From contig CAMLGR010000002.1 in the NCBI GenBank assembly GCA_946479615.1, positions 7,379 to 71,378 on the forward strand: 64,000 nucleotides of DNA, in the 5' to 3' direction. The position numbers and the translations under genes were made by a program. Shown here one piece after another: positions 26,266-35,923 of the stretch. The notes under the pieces are model-generated. The model worked only from the letters and a program-made list of their open reading frames with translations. It searched no databases and was not told where the DNA came from. Source of the DNA: an uncultured Bacteroidota bacterium. GTDB lineage: Bacteria; Bacteroidota; Bacteroidia; Chitinophagales; Chitinophagaceae. The first letter of the stretch is position 1, and every line of letters begins with the position of its first letter.

Positions 26266-26876
26266 GCTCTTTTTCTCCATTCCATCAAACCAAAGACAGC
26301 CATCACCAATAGCACGACATAATAAACACTGGTAAATACAAGTCCTTTTACAAAATACAAAGGAATAGACGCAACATTCGTAGCGATCCACCAATACCAG
26401 CTTTCTACTTTTTTTCTCGTCATCAGCCACATACCGGTGAACGCTGTAGCAGAGGCAAATGCATCGGCCCAGGGAATGGCACCTTCAAAAAATTGTTGCT
26501 TGAGATAAGTGAGCGCAACGTAAAGCGTTATATAAAAGAAAAGAAAAAATCCAAGCTGGTACAGCCACATTTTATTATCGGAATAACTGATCTGTAAAAC
26601 TTTTTCTTCTGTCCGGGTTTTCTTCAGCCACATATACCAGCCATAAAAACTCATAATGGAATAATAGGTGTTCACGCTTGCTTCGCCGGGCAAATGATAT
26701 TTAAAGCTGAGAAAAATATAGATCAGCGTATTGATCAGCCCGACAGGATATACCCAGATATTTTCAATACGACTAAACCATACACTCGCGATACCGGCGA
26801 ATACGGCAATGTATTCAAGCCAGGTGGTGTGGCGCATGCCTTCTAAGAACTGCTGAAGTATTTCGGTAAAGGACAA
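26244..26876 (-). CDS. pnuC: Nicotinamide riboside transporter PnuC
   Basis: A 210-residue membrane protein with about seven spans. PnuC signatures are visible: WLEYIAVFAGIASVWFSRIENIWVYPVGLINTLIYIFLSFKYHLPGEASVNTYYSIMSFYGWYMW, and later WWIATNVASIPLYFVKGLVFTSVYY. It imports nicotinamide riboside, which the NadR-type kinase encoded 500 bases downstream on the same strand would phosphorylate. The start codon appears to be TTG at 26876 because an in-frame TAA lies two codons upstream; the next ATG is 13 residues in. Confidence 0.93.
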   Translation of the reverse strand: MSFTEILQQFLEGMRHTTWLEYIAVFAGIASVWFSRIENIWVYPVGLINTLIYIFLSFKYHLPGEASVNTYYSIMSFYGWYMWLKKTRTEEKVLQISYSDNKMWLYQLGFFLFFYITLYVALTYLKQQFFEGAIPWADAFASATAFTGMWLMTRKKVESWYWWIATNVASIPLYFVKGLVFTSVYYVVLLVMAVFGLMEWRKRAKKGGNQ

Positions 26877-26902
26877 ATGTTATTGTTTAATGGTAAATGA
26901 TA

Positions 26903-27502
26903 TTATTCCGCAGGCTTCCGGTATTTATGAAACGAACGTAAATACTTTATTCCTTTTGTTGTATTGAAACGCGTTGGCACCTGTTGCCATTGACGGGTGG
27001 AATCATAATTCCAGACAAGAAAATGCAGGTGTGGTAAGGCGGCATATCCTGTTTTTCCACTCAATCCTATTACTTGTCCTTTTGTAACTGTATCGCCTGC
27101 ATTGACCAGTGCGCCATCTTTTTGCAGATGCCAGTAACCTGCCCTGCTGCCATCAGGATGCTGGATCACGATATTATTACCATAGGGACGATATTTTTTA
27201 TTCAGACCGCCACGGTCACCATCTTCTTTTACACGAACCACTACCCCTTCGCGGGCCGCACAGATCTTTGTGCCCCGTTTCATTTTAAAATCAAGTGCAG
27301 CTCTTTCAATATGCGAGAAATGACTGAAATATCCCTGCACAATGAAATACCTTTTACCGGCTTCATAGGGCAGGTCGTAGACATAGCTGGTATCATCTTT
27401 TATAATTCCTTTTTGTAATAACTTAACCTGTTTCCGCAACGGATTTTTGCTGACAGCGCAACCGGCCAGGAATAATAATAGTATGGATAATGTTATCTTC
27501 AA
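26903..27502 (-). CDS. M23 family peptidase-like lipoprotein
   Basis: A 199-residue LytM-type protein. The N-terminus MKITLSILLLFLAGCAVSKN is a lipoprotein signal with the lipobox Cys at 15. The start codon is TTG at 27502, as no upstream ATG fits a signal peptide. The LytM domain includes RAALDFKMKRGTKICAAREGVVVRV, NNIVIQHPDGSRAGYWHL and LSGKTGYAALPHLHFLVWN. The Asp, the middle His and the HLH motif are present, but the first zinc-ligand His (normally four residues before the Asp) is replaced. It may therefore be a peptidoglycan-binding or regulatory relative, or use a different ligand. Confidence 0.85.
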   Translation of the reverse strand: MKITLSILLLFLAGCAVSKNPLRKQVKLLQKGIIKDDTSYVYDLPYEAGKRYFIVQGYFSHFSHIERAALDFKMKRGTKICAAREGVVVRVKEDGDRGGLNKKYRPYGNNIVIQHPDGSRAGYWHLQKDGALVNAGDTVTKGQVIGLSGKTGYAALPHLHFLVWNYDSTRQWQQVPTRFNTTKGIKYLRSFHKYRKPAE

Positions 27503-27571
27503 GAAGTACAGGGATAAAAGTAGTTCAATCGCCGTAAATAGATCCAGAACCTGATCTTTAATTTTATTATC

Positions 27572-27931
27572 ATGGAAAAAGTAAATATCGCGCAGAAACT
27601 ATCTTCTTTCAGTGATTATTTCAATCCACGCATTGCCGGTGAATTAAATGGCCAGGCGGTAAAACTGGTCAAATTCAAAGGCGAATTTGTATGGCATCAC
27701 CACGAGCAGGAAGACGAATTATTTTACGTGGTAAAGGGAAATTTTGATATGCAGTTGCGGGATAAGGTCATTACGATTAATCAGGGTGAATTTTTGATAG
27801 TTCCCCACGGGGTTGAACACCGGCCGGTGGCTAAAGAAGAAGTGGAGATCATGCTTTTTGAACCGGCATCAACCCTGAATACCGGCAATATCGAAAATGA
27901 ACTGACAGTAAAAAATCCGGGGAAAGTATAA
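27572..27931 (+). CDS. Cupin domain-containing protein
   Basis: A 119-residue single-domain cupin. Motif 1 is VWHHHEQEDELFYVVKG (His-His-Glu metal ligands) and motif 2 is FLIVPHGVEHRPVAKEE. No substrate can be assigned. It converges on xdhC with 5 bases between the stop codons. Confidence 0.9.
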   Translation: MEKVNIAQKLSSFSDYFNPRIAGELNGQAVKLVKFKGEFVWHHHEQEDELFYVVKGNFDMQLRDKVITINQGEFLIVPHGVEHRPVAKEEVEIMLFEPASTLNTGNIENELTVKNPGKV

Positions 27932-27936
27932 CAGAA

Positions 27937-28902
27937 TTACTTATTCTTCTCCTGTATGATCTCTGCTGCAATGCTGACAGCTATTTCTGCCGGCGTTTGG
28001 CTTTTTATTGAAATACCGACTGGCGTATGAAGCTGCTGCAACCACGCTTCATCCAGGTTTTCTTTGCGATACTCATCTAATAATTGCGACACTTTTGTTT
28101 TACTGCCCAGTAAGCCAATGAACCGGAATTGTTTTCCTATCAATGCTCTTACAGCAATATCATCGCTGCGGTAACCAAAAGTCATGATCACTACATAATG
28201 ATTTTGCCCTGGAGGAACCAGGGCGGTAAGTTCTTTATAATCGTCAATAAAATGGGTTTCATGGGCTGATTCATTTTCCAGCATCGTTTTTAGTCCGGGC
28301 CGGTTATCGTATACGCGGACATAAAAGCCGAGTAATACCATGAGTTGAGATAAAGCAAGAGCACAATGACCGCCTCCGATAATAAAGAGCTGTTGTTTAT
28401 ACCCGGTTTTTTCTTTGTAGAGCCAGTCTTCGGTATTATTAAGCAATAACTCAAAATCCTTTCCGGGAGGTGTTTCATTAAAATCAATACCACCAGGGAA
28501 AAGTGACAAAGTTCCGTTCTTATCAGCCTGTATAGAAACGATGATACATTCAATGGCTGGCAAATCTTTTGGCTGAACAAGGTAGAGCAGGATCGTTTGT
28601 TCACCCGAACAGATCATGCCGCTTTGATTTTTAGCCGCTGATTTACTATGGATCTGTTTGCGCAGGTCAGTATGCTGTTCACTTTTTTCTTCCCTTAACT
28701 GTTCTTTGGCCATCTCCACGAATTTATGTTCCATCATACCGCCACCGATCGAACCTTCCATTTCTTCCCGTGCATTTACGGCCATAAAAAATCCCTGGCG
28801 GCCGGGACTGCTGCCTGTACTTTCCACTACATACAGGAGCATGACCGGAATTTTTTCCCGGAGACTGCGGGCGATCAATTTCCATATAGCAAGGCTCTGC
28901 AT
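27937..28902 (-). CDS. xdhC: XdhC family xanthine dehydrogenase accessory protein
   Basis: A 321-residue XdhC/CoxI-type protein. The N-terminal domain contains VESTGSSPGRQGFFMAV and GSIGGGMMEHKFVE. The C-terminal Rossmann domain contains LFIIGGGHCALALSQLMVLLGFYVRVYDNRP and IGLLGSKTKVSQLL. XdhC binds and sulfurates the molybdenum cofactor and inserts it into xanthine dehydrogenase. Its presence next to xdhA/xdhB on the same strand supports purine catabolism as the theme of this region. Confidence 0.93.
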   Translation of the reverse strand: MQSLAIWKLIARSLREKIPVMLLYVVESTGSSPGRQGFFMAVNAREEMEGSIGGGMMEHKFVEMAKEQLREEKSEQHTDLRKQIHSKSAAKNQSGMICSGEQTILLYLVQPKDLPAIECIIVSIQADKNGTLSLFPGGIDFNETPPGKDFELLLNNTEDWLYKEKTGYKQQLFIIGGGHCALALSQLMVLLGFYVRVYDNRPGLKTMLENESAHETHFIDDYKELTALVPPGQNHYVVIMTFGYRSDDIAVRALIGKQFRFIGLLGSKTKVSQLLDEYRKENLDEAWLQQLHTPVGISIKSQTPAEIAVSIAAEIIQEKNK

Positions 28903-29015
28903 CCTGGTATAAACTTATTTCTTTATTAGTTGTTTACAAAAATCATGTTGCAGAATGCATGCCGGTTCACAGATTACCCGGTATCTTGCGATTAATCGTT
29001 TTATAAATTAATAAT

Positions 29016-30095
29016 ATGCCGGTCTTACTTTCCCCGCTCACGATCAGGAGCATTACATTCAGGAACAGGATTGTTATTTCACCTATGTGCCAGTATTCGT
29101 CGGAAGATGGCTTTGCCAATAACTGGCATTTGGTACACCTGGGCAGTCGTGCGGTGGGTGGCGCTGCATTAGTTATGCAGGAAGCTACGGCTGTATCTTC
29201 TGAAGGACGGATCTCCCCGGGTGATATGGGTCTCTGGAAAGATGAACATATTGAAAAAGTAAAACCGGTTGTTGATTTTATACATCAGCATGGAGCAATT
29301 GCCGGTATCCAACTGGCGCATGCAGGAAGAAAAGCGAGTTGTCATGTACCCTGGGAAGGCGGTAAACAAATTAAAAAATCGGCAGGAGGATGGCAAACAG
29401 TGGCGCCATCAGCTATTCCTTTTTATGATACGGACGATGCTCCGGCAGCATTGACCAAGGAAGCCATACAAAAATGTATTACCGATTTTAAAATGGCGGC
29501 GGTCCGTGCGGTAAAAGCCGGCTACAAAGTGATCGAGATTCATGCGGCGCATGGATACCTGATCAATGAATTTCTTTCCCCGCTTAGTAATCATCGTACC
29601 GATGAATATGGAGGTAGTTTTGAGAACAGGATAAAATTCCTATTGGAAATAATTGATGCTATACAGACAGTATGGCCAACAGAATTACCCTTGTTTGCCA
29701 GGATATCCGCTATTGATTGGGCAGAAGGTGGGTGGAGTATCGATGATTCGGTAAAGCTGGCGATCATTTTAAAAGAGAAAGGAATTGACCTGGTCGATTG
29801 TTCTTCCGGCGGAGTGTTACATAATCAAAAGATAGTAACTGGCCCGGGCTACCAGGTGCCTTTTTCAGAAAAAATAAAACAAACAGGGATATTGACCAGC
29901 GCTGTAGGATTGATAACAGAAACCAAACAAGCGGAGGAAATATTGAAAAATGGAAAAGCAGATATGATCTCGATTGCAAGAGAATCATTGCGTGATCCGT
30001 ATTTTGCTATAACTGCTTCGCAGGAATTGGGGGAAGATATCGAATGGCCGGTTCAGTATGTAAGAGCCAAACCACATTCAACAAAGAAAGTATAA
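29016..30095 (+). CDS. NADH:flavin oxidoreductase, YqjM-type old yellow enzyme
   Basis: A 359-residue FMN TIM-barrel ene-reductase. YqjM-class hallmarks are PMCQYSSEDG (active-site Cys and Tyr), LAHAGRKAS, EIHAAHGYLINEFLSPLSNHRTDEYGGS with the substrate-binding His pair, and DLVDCSSGG. The physiological substrate is unknown. It lies between xdhC and xdhB on the opposite strand, and its role in purine breakdown, if any, is not evident. Confidence 0.93.
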   Translation: MPVLLSPLTIRSITFRNRIVISPMCQYSSEDGFANNWHLVHLGSRAVGGAALVMQEATAVSSEGRISPGDMGLWKDEHIEKVKPVVDFIHQHGAIAGIQLAHAGRKASCHVPWEGGKQIKKSAGGWQTVAPSAIPFYDTDDAPAALTKEAIQKCITDFKMAAVRAVKAGYKVIEIHAAHGYLINEFLSPLSNHRTDEYGGSFENRIKFLLEIIDAIQTVWPTELPLFARISAIDWAEGGWSIDDSVKLAIILKEKGIDLVDCSSGGVLHNQKIVTGPGYQVPFSEKIKQTGILTSAVGLITETKQAEEILKNGKADMISIARESLRDPYFAITASQELGEDIEWPVQYVRAKPHSTKKV

Positions 30096-30099
30096 ACAG

Positions 30100-30137
30100 G
30101 TGATTGTTTTTCACCATTCACTATTGACCATTCACCC
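30100..30137. repeat. Repeat element of family F7 at the xdhB 3' end
   Basis: The plus strand carries TTTTTCACCATTCACTATTG then ACCATTCACCC, a direct reiteration of CCATTCAC. Read on the minus strand it supplies the last codons and the TAG stop of the xdhB C-terminal frame (...RVNGQ stop). Confidence 0.65.
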
Positions 30138-30687
30138 TGCTATACAAACCCATTAATATCTTTTCAGGTGTCATCGGTGCATCAAAAGGAATTTCTGCAG
30201 CCGGATTGAATGCCTTCACTGCATTTCTTAATGTGAAATAAGCACCGAGCCCATAAAGTAATGGTGGTTCACCAACTGCTTTACTTTGAAAAACGGCCAG
30301 GTTATCTTTCGAAGTCTCCAGAAACTGAATAGTGATTTCTTTCGGGACAGAATAAACATCCGGCACTTTATAGGTGCTTAATGCATTGGAGCGAAGTCTT
30401 CCTTCTTTATCGTAGATGACCTCTTCCATCGTCATCCAACCGATACCCTGCACAATGCCACCTTCGCATTGTCCCATATCCACCATGAGATTCATACTAT
30501 TGCCGGCATCATGTACCACTTTTACCGAATCAAATTCGTAGGTGCCGCGCAAACAATCGATGGTAGCAGTGAGAATAGCAGTACCATATACATGATAAGC
30601 AAAAGGATGACCCTTTTCGGCCTGCAGATCATAATGAATATCAGGCTGAGTATAATGTGCATGATCATATAAACTGATACGCCGCAA
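30121..30687 (-). pseudogene. xdhB: Xanthine dehydrogenase molybdopterin subunit, C-terminal fragment
   Basis: This holds the last about 188 residues of XdhB. Conserved segments are ISLYDHAHYTQPDIHYD, KGHPFAYHVYGTAI, DMGQCEGGIVQGIGWMTMEE and the catalytic-Glu region KAVGEPPLLYGLGAYF. It is in the same frame as the upstream 555-residue fragment and is separated from it by TAA, TTG, TAG and about seven sense codons. The intervening residues (LVFVTYLRRISL) still fit the family pattern LVxxAYxxRISL, so the break is by nonsense codons and not by a frameshift. It could be expressed separately from the TTG at 30687. Confidence 0.85.
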
Positions 30688-30714
30688 ATAAGTTACGAAT
30701 ACAAGCCGCTACAA

Positions 30715-32382
30715 TTACCACATTGTTATTTCACCATTGGCGTATACCCATTCCTCTCTGATCTCAACCTGTTCAACGGATACATTAAATTCTTCCGCCG
30801 CTACTTTTTTTAATCGTAGCAGGATGGCTTCGCAGGCCAGTTGTGTTGCTTTTCCATTCAGATCGGCTGTAGCGCTGGCGGCAGATGGCGAGGTATTGGC
30901 AATGCGCCAGGTATTGGTACTATTGATTTTAACCTTTGAAGGATCGACAGAAAAAACAGTGGCGGCCACCTGCAACATCTTTGTATTTACTCCCTGACCC
31001 ATTTCTACTGCACCGGTACTGACGGCTACACTGCCATCGGTATACACATGCACCAGCGATCTTCCCTGGTTCATCATGGTTTTGGTAAAAGAAATCCCAA
31101 AACAGATCGGCATCAACGCCATTCCTTTTTTAAAAAGTGTATTTGATAAATTGAATTGATCAACTTCTTTTCGTAATGAATCCAGGTCATACAGGCTCAC
31201 CGCTTTTGACCAGCATTCATGCGCTTCGCTGACGGCTTTTTGTCCGTAAGGAAATTCATCTCCTGTTTTCAATAAATTCCGTTGCTGAATATCGGAAGCA
31301 GGAATATTCAATGCTTCGGCTGCTTTGGCGATAGCAGCTTCAATCACAAACATTCCCTGCGGACCGCCAAAACCGCGGAATGCAGTATTCGGCGGCAGGT
31401 GGGTGCGGCAACTATAAGCAGTAGCTGTTACATTCGGAATAAAATAGGCATTGGTGCAATGAAAAAGCGTTCTTTCCATTACAGCCGGTGAAAGATCGGC
31501 GGCGGCGCCGGCATTCTGGTAGAATGTAGCTTCGTAAGCCAGGATCTTCAGTTCCTTATTCAATCCGATTTTGAAATCAGAAGAATAAGGATGTCGTTTA
31601 CCTGTCATCCGCATATCCTCCATGCGATGCAAAGCATACCGGACCGGCCTTTTTAAATGATAGGTAGCCAGCGCACACATGATGGCCCAGGTAGTAGCCT
31701 GGTCTTCCTTACCACCAAAACCACCGCCTAATCGCGTAGTATCAACTTCGATCTGATGCATCGATAAGCCTAATACTCTTGCTGTGGTTCTTTGTACGGC
31801 AGTGGGTCCCTGTGTAGAAGAATAGATTCTTATCGCGCCATTCTCCAATGGCATTGAATACGCGCCCTGTGTTTCGATGTATAAATGTTCCTGCCCGTTT
31901 GTTTCGGTAACGCCTTCGAAAATATATTCACATTGATCCCAGGTTGCGGCGGAATCACCTAACCGGAATGTACGGGGTGGAATGATCAGCTCACCTTTTT
32001 CTTTTGCTTCTCTGGGGTCGGTGATAATAGGTAAAGGTTCAAATGCTGCTTTTATTTTTTTTACGGCTAACCTTGCAGCTTCTTCTGATACCGCTACTAC
32101 CAGCGCGATCGGCATTCCACAAAAATGTACATGATCGCTGGCGAGTAATTCTTCATCGGGTACGATGCCACCGATCTGGTTATCGCCGGGAATATCTTTG
32201 GCGGTAAAAATTTGTACCACGCCCGGCATTGTTACTGCTTCGCGGGTGTCGAGTGATTTTATTTTACCATGAGCAATGGGTGAATCATATACAGCGGCGA
32301 ATAATGTTCCTGCCTGAAGAGGAATATCATCGAGGTAAATAGATTCGCCCCGCAAATGTGTATATGAATCGATATTCTTCAC
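30715..32382 (-). pseudogene. xdhB: Xanthine dehydrogenase molybdopterin subunit, N-terminal fragment
   Basis: This holds the first 555 residues of XdhB, starting at GTG 32382 (MKNIDSYTHLRGESIYLDD). It has the aldehyde-oxidase/xanthine-dehydrogenase a/b hammerhead domain (about 1-110) and the molybdopterin-binding domains, with TTRLGGGFGGKEDQ, NTAFRGFGGPQG and GAVEMGQGVNTKMLQ. It ends at TAA just after GEITMW; the next two codons are TTG and TAG. The missing last quarter, including the active-site Glu, is the 30121-30687 frame. A full XdhB is about 750-770 residues, which the sum matches. Whether the gene is dead, read through or works as two polypeptides cannot be told. Confidence 0.88.
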
Positions 32383-32400
32383 TTATAAATTGATCTAGGG

Positions 32401-33906
32401 TTATAGCTGTTTTATAAAATGAGCTTTGATCAATTGTCCGAGTAATAAACTTTTATATTCTTTGGTTCCCCTTGCATCGCTGATCGGTGAAATTTCTGCT
32501 TGTGCAGTTTCAATGGCTGTGCTTATCACATGATCTGATATAGTTTTCCCGGTTAAAAAAGCAGCTGTTTTCGATAAATACATCGGCACAGGCCCGACGC
32601 CTCCGGCGGAAAGACCGGCTTTTTCAATAGTGTCGCCCTTCATCGTCAGGCTTATTGCTGTATTTACACTGGCGATATCGAGATGGGTGCGCTTGCTTAC
32701 TTTTTCAAAGCGGAACAAATTATTTTTTCCGGGGAGTTCAAAAAAGATCTGTTGTATGTATTCTTCCGGTTCTTTATTTAATTGTTTATAGCCTTTGTAT
32801 AAACTTCTTAATGGCAGTGTTCTTGTTTTTTCTTCTCCCGGCTTTTGCAATACGATCATAGCATCCAGCGCTAAAAAGAAAATGGTAAAATCTCCTATTG
32901 GTGACGCATTGATAAAATTCCCGGCAATGGTCGCCATATTTCTTATAGGCGTAGAAGAAACCAGTTTGGCATACCGGTCAAACTCCGGAAAGATCTCCTG
33001 GATAACAGGCGATTGTTTCAGATCGCTGACAGTAACAGAAGGTCCGATATAGCATCGGTTATTTTCCCGGCTGATATTTTTGAGATGGGGCTCGTCGAAT
33101 AAGAAACGAATAGCTGCATGTGTCATTTCATCATGCTTTTGCACATACAGGTCAGTACCACCGCCCAGGCGTGTAACTGGTTTATCGAAGCTGGCCGGAG
33201 CTACTACATCATCAATAATAACTTCCCGGAGAGCGGATAATTTTTCTTTTATAGAATCAAAATAGGCCGGAAGAATTTTTTCTTGCGTTACGAATACGAT
33301 CGATGACTGTTCTTTTTTTTCTTTCATCATGGCGGCTACTCTTCCTGCTGCCCGTTCAATAGATTTATAACCGGTGCAGCGGCAGATATTGCCATCGATG
33401 GAAGCAATGGCATTTTGTTGGGTAGGTTCTTTATCACTCAGGCAAAATCCGGTCATCGACATGACAAAGCCTGGCGTACAAAACCCACATTGGGTAGCGC
33501 CTTCATCGGCCATGGCTTGCTGAATGGGGTTCAGCCCCTCTCCAGTTTTAAAATTGATGCCTTCGATGGTAACAATATGTTTACCTGCAATATTCCCGAT
33601 CGGTAACAGGCAACTGGTCATGGACCGGTAGCGGAGTTCTCCATCCTTAAGCTCGCCGGCAAGCACGGTACAAGCGCCGCAATCGCCTTCCCGGCAACCG
33701 ATTTTGGTGCCGGTCAGGTGTTGCTGGTACCGTATCAGGTCCAGCAACACCATTCCTGGCGGCAGGCTGGTAGCCACTTCTTTTTCGTTAAGGATAAAGC
33801 GAATCAAATTGATTTTATTATTGACTTTAAAGTTAGTATAATTGAAGGAATGATCGGGGCCGGTCCCCCACGCCTGGCGAATTGCTTCCCATAAAAAAGA
33901 TCTCAT
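32401..33906 (-). CDS. xdhA: Xanthine dehydrogenase small subunit (2Fe-2S and FAD domains)
   Basis: About 501 residues. Two [2Fe-2S] clusters are visible: CREGDCGACTVL...C and CGFCTPGFVMS...ICRCTGYKSI. The FAD domain has TRLGGGTDLYVQKH and STPIRNMATIAGNFINASPIGD. It passes electrons from the molybdenum site to NAD or FAD partners. It lies 19 bases upstream of the xdhB frame on the same strand, so they are one operon. The start is uncertain: the ATG at 33906 gives 33 non-family residues first, while a TTG at 33807 would begin exactly at the family N-terminus (LIRFILNEKEV). Confidence 0.92.
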   Translation of the reverse strand: MRSFLWEAIRQAWGTGPDHSFNYTNFKVNNKINLIRFILNEKEVATSLPPGMVLLDLIRYQQHLTGTKIGCREGDCGACTVLAGELKDGELRYRSMTSCLLPIGNIAGKHIVTIEGINFKTGEGLNPIQQAMADEGATQCGFCTPGFVMSMTGFCLSDKEPTQQNAIASIDGNICRCTGYKSIERAAGRVAAMMKEKKEQSSIVFVTQEKILPAYFDSIKEKLSALREVIIDDVVAPASFDKPVTRLGGGTDLYVQKHDEMTHAAIRFLFDEPHLKNISRENNRCYIGPSVTVSDLKQSPVIQEIFPEFDRYAKLVSSTPIRNMATIAGNFINASPIGDFTIFFLALDAMIVLQKPGEEKTRTLPLRSLYKGYKQLNKEPEEYIQQIFFELPGKNNLFRFEKVSKRTHLDIASVNTAISLTMKGDTIEKAGLSAGGVGPVPMYLSKTAAFLTGKTISDHVISTAIETAQAEISPISDARGTKEYKSLLLGQLIKAHFIKQL

Positions 33907-33965
33907 TATCCCATTGAAATACGCACCTGAGATGAGGAGATAATATTCTTTATTCAGCCAATTAC

Positions 33966-35477
33966 ATGAACGAAACGATAACAAACAGATCGCTTATCTA
34001 TTATCGCCTGATAGCGCTTTGGGTACTGGCCGAAGCCATGTTGGGTGGTATTATCCATGGGTTGAAACTACCTGTATCCGGCCTGATCGTAGGAGGAGCG
34101 GCGGTGATTTGTATTTCTTTAATTGCCTGGTATGTGCCGGCGAAAGGAGCTGTTCTGAAAGCTACCATTATCGTTGCCATATTTAAAATGATGCTGAGCC
34201 CGCAGGCTCCATTTCCTGCATATATCGCCGTATTCTTCCAGGGACTATTAGGAGAATTATTATTCTGGAACAGGCGGTTCTTCAAACTTTCGTGTATCGT
34301 ACTGGCGTTACTTTCTTTGCTGGAATCGGGATTTCAGCGGATCCTGATGCTGACCATTATTTATGGAAATGATTTCTGGAAAGCGATTAATAATTTTCTC
34401 AATGGACTAACACATCAGAAAGTGTCTACCAATTACAGTTTATTGATTGGCGGTGGTTATGTGTTATTGCATTTGATTGCCGGTATTCTTATTGGAAGAT
34501 GGGCCTCTATACTGCCGGTACGGATTGGAAAATGGAGCTCCAATCCGCAATACTCGGGTTGGCTGGCCGGTTGGGAAAGAGAAGGAGTAAGTACAGAGAC
34601 CATACAACTGCCGGTGAGAACGAAAAAGAAAAGATACGTAGAGAAAGGAACCTTTGTCGTATGGATCGTACTGATCGGGTTATATGTTCAATCTTATTTC
34701 AATTTAGGCGAACCATTATTGCCCTCTTCTATCGCCTTAAAAATATTATTACGGTCAGTTATCATTGTATTGACCTGGTATTTTATTTTTAATCCACTGC
34801 TGAAAAAATTGCTGCATCACTGGTTGCAAAGAACAAAGAACCAGCGGCAGATGGAAATACAACAGGTATTGGAATTATTACCGGCTACACAGGAACTGGC
34901 TACTCAAAGCTGGCGGGCATCAGCCGGAAAGAAAGGATGGAGACGATTGATCGCTGCCGGTAAAATTATATTGGTGAATGCATTGCAGCCAGCCAATAAC
35001 CAACAATTGTATATGTTGACAGCACCCATACAAACCGGTAAAACAACTTCCTTGATCAATTGGTCCGAAAGACGGAATGATGTATTTGGCATTCTTATAC
35101 CTGTTGTCGATGGTAAACGTGTTTTTATGGATGCGCATACGCGGGAACAATTCCGGATGGAAGCGGTAGACGGTGAAAAGGAAGTATTGCTGGTAGGAAG
35201 ATTTGTATTTAGTAAAACAGCGTTCGACAGGGCGATACAGATCATTCGTGATAATATGAATAAAGAAGGGTGGCTGGTATTTGATGAGATAGGACCGATG
35301 GAATTAAGAGGTGAAGGATTTGCACAGGTATTGAAGGATGTATTGAATGTACGCCAGGAAAACATATTATTGGTGGTGCGGGAGGGGATCACCAGGAGAG
35401 TAAAAGAGAAATTTCATCTTACGAACATTACTATAGTACATTCCATTTCGGAGTTAAGCGATAACGTTTTGCAATAA
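33966..35477 (+). CDS. Polytopic membrane protein fused to a THEP1-like NTPase
   Basis: A 503-residue protein. Residues 1-180 contain about five hydrophobic spans resembling an ECF-type substrate-binding component (inference), and residues 228-278 contain two more. After a charged linker, residues about 345-503 form a P-loop NTPase: Walker A LTAPIQTGKTTSLINW (352-361) and Walker B WLVFDEIGPMEL (436-447), the pattern of THEP1/NTPase_1 nucleoside triphosphatases. The gene is divergent from xdhA with a short overlap or shared promoter region depending on the xdhA start. Possible roles include cofactor or substrate uptake for the molybdenum enzyme. No experimental function is known to me. Confidence 0.8.
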   Translation: MNETITNRSLIYYRLIALWVLAEAMLGGIIHGLKLPVSGLIVGGAAVICISLIAWYVPAKGAVLKATIIVAIFKMMLSPQAPFPAYIAVFFQGLLGELLFWNRRFFKLSCIVLALLSLLESGFQRILMLTIIYGNDFWKAINNFLNGLTHQKVSTNYSLLIGGGYVLLHLIAGILIGRWASILPVRIGKWSSNPQYSGWLAGWEREGVSTETIQLPVRTKKKRYVEKGTFVVWIVLIGLYVQSYFNLGEPLLPSSIALKILLRSVIIVLTWYFIFNPLLKKLLHHWLQRTKNQRQMEIQQVLELLPATQELATQSWRASAGKKGWRRLIAAGKIILVNALQPANNQQLYMLTAPIQTGKTTSLINWSERRNDVFGILIPVVDGKRVFMDAHTREQFRMEAVDGEKEVLLVGRFVFSKTAFDRAIQIIRDNMNKEGWLVFDEIGPMELRGEGFAQVLKDVLNVRQENILLVVREGITRRVKEKFHLTNITIVHSISELSDNVLQ

Positions 35478-35539
35478 TCTTACTGCGTATACGATTTTCA
35501 GACTGATTTTCCTCGTCAGAAAAATCACCTTTTTTATTG

Positions 35540-35923
35540 GTGAAAAAAAGATGGCCAGTTTTGGCAAAGGTTTTATGTTTAAGGACGCAATTTGCGTCCT
35601 CCAATTCAATAAAAATGGATTTACGTTATCCTCCATTCTGTTTTACCGAACAGGGAGTGGCTATGTTAGCCAGTGTATTAAACAGCGAAACTGCTATCCG
35701 GGTCAATATTCAAATCATCAGGGTATTTACAAAAATGCGGGAATTGTTATTTTCCAATAAAGAAATATTAATAAAATTGCAAAGGATAGAAACAAAGCTG
35801 GATGGTCATGACCAGGATATTGCATTCATTTTCGAGCACCTGAAACAACTTTTACATCCACCCCAGCCGCCAAGAAAGCAAATTGGTTTTAAGCGTAAGG
35901 AGCAAATAGATGAAGGAGAATAA
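35540..35923 (+). pseudogene. ORF6N-domain protein remnant
   Basis: The frame matches only the second half of ORF6N proteins: LRTQFASSNSIKMDLRYPPFCFTEQGVAMLASVLNSETAIRVNIQIIRVFTKMRELL, followed by a coiled-coil tail. The N-terminal DNA-binding part is missing. A stray FMF in another frame immediately before suggests a deletion plus frameshift. Intact members are common on mobile elements and in accessory islands. Palindromes lie within it and just after it. Confidence 0.75.

Noticed and set aside
30688..30714. Frameshift as the cause of the xdhB break
   Set aside because: Both fragments share one frame, and the intervening codons fit the family pattern in that frame, so nonsense codons explain it better.
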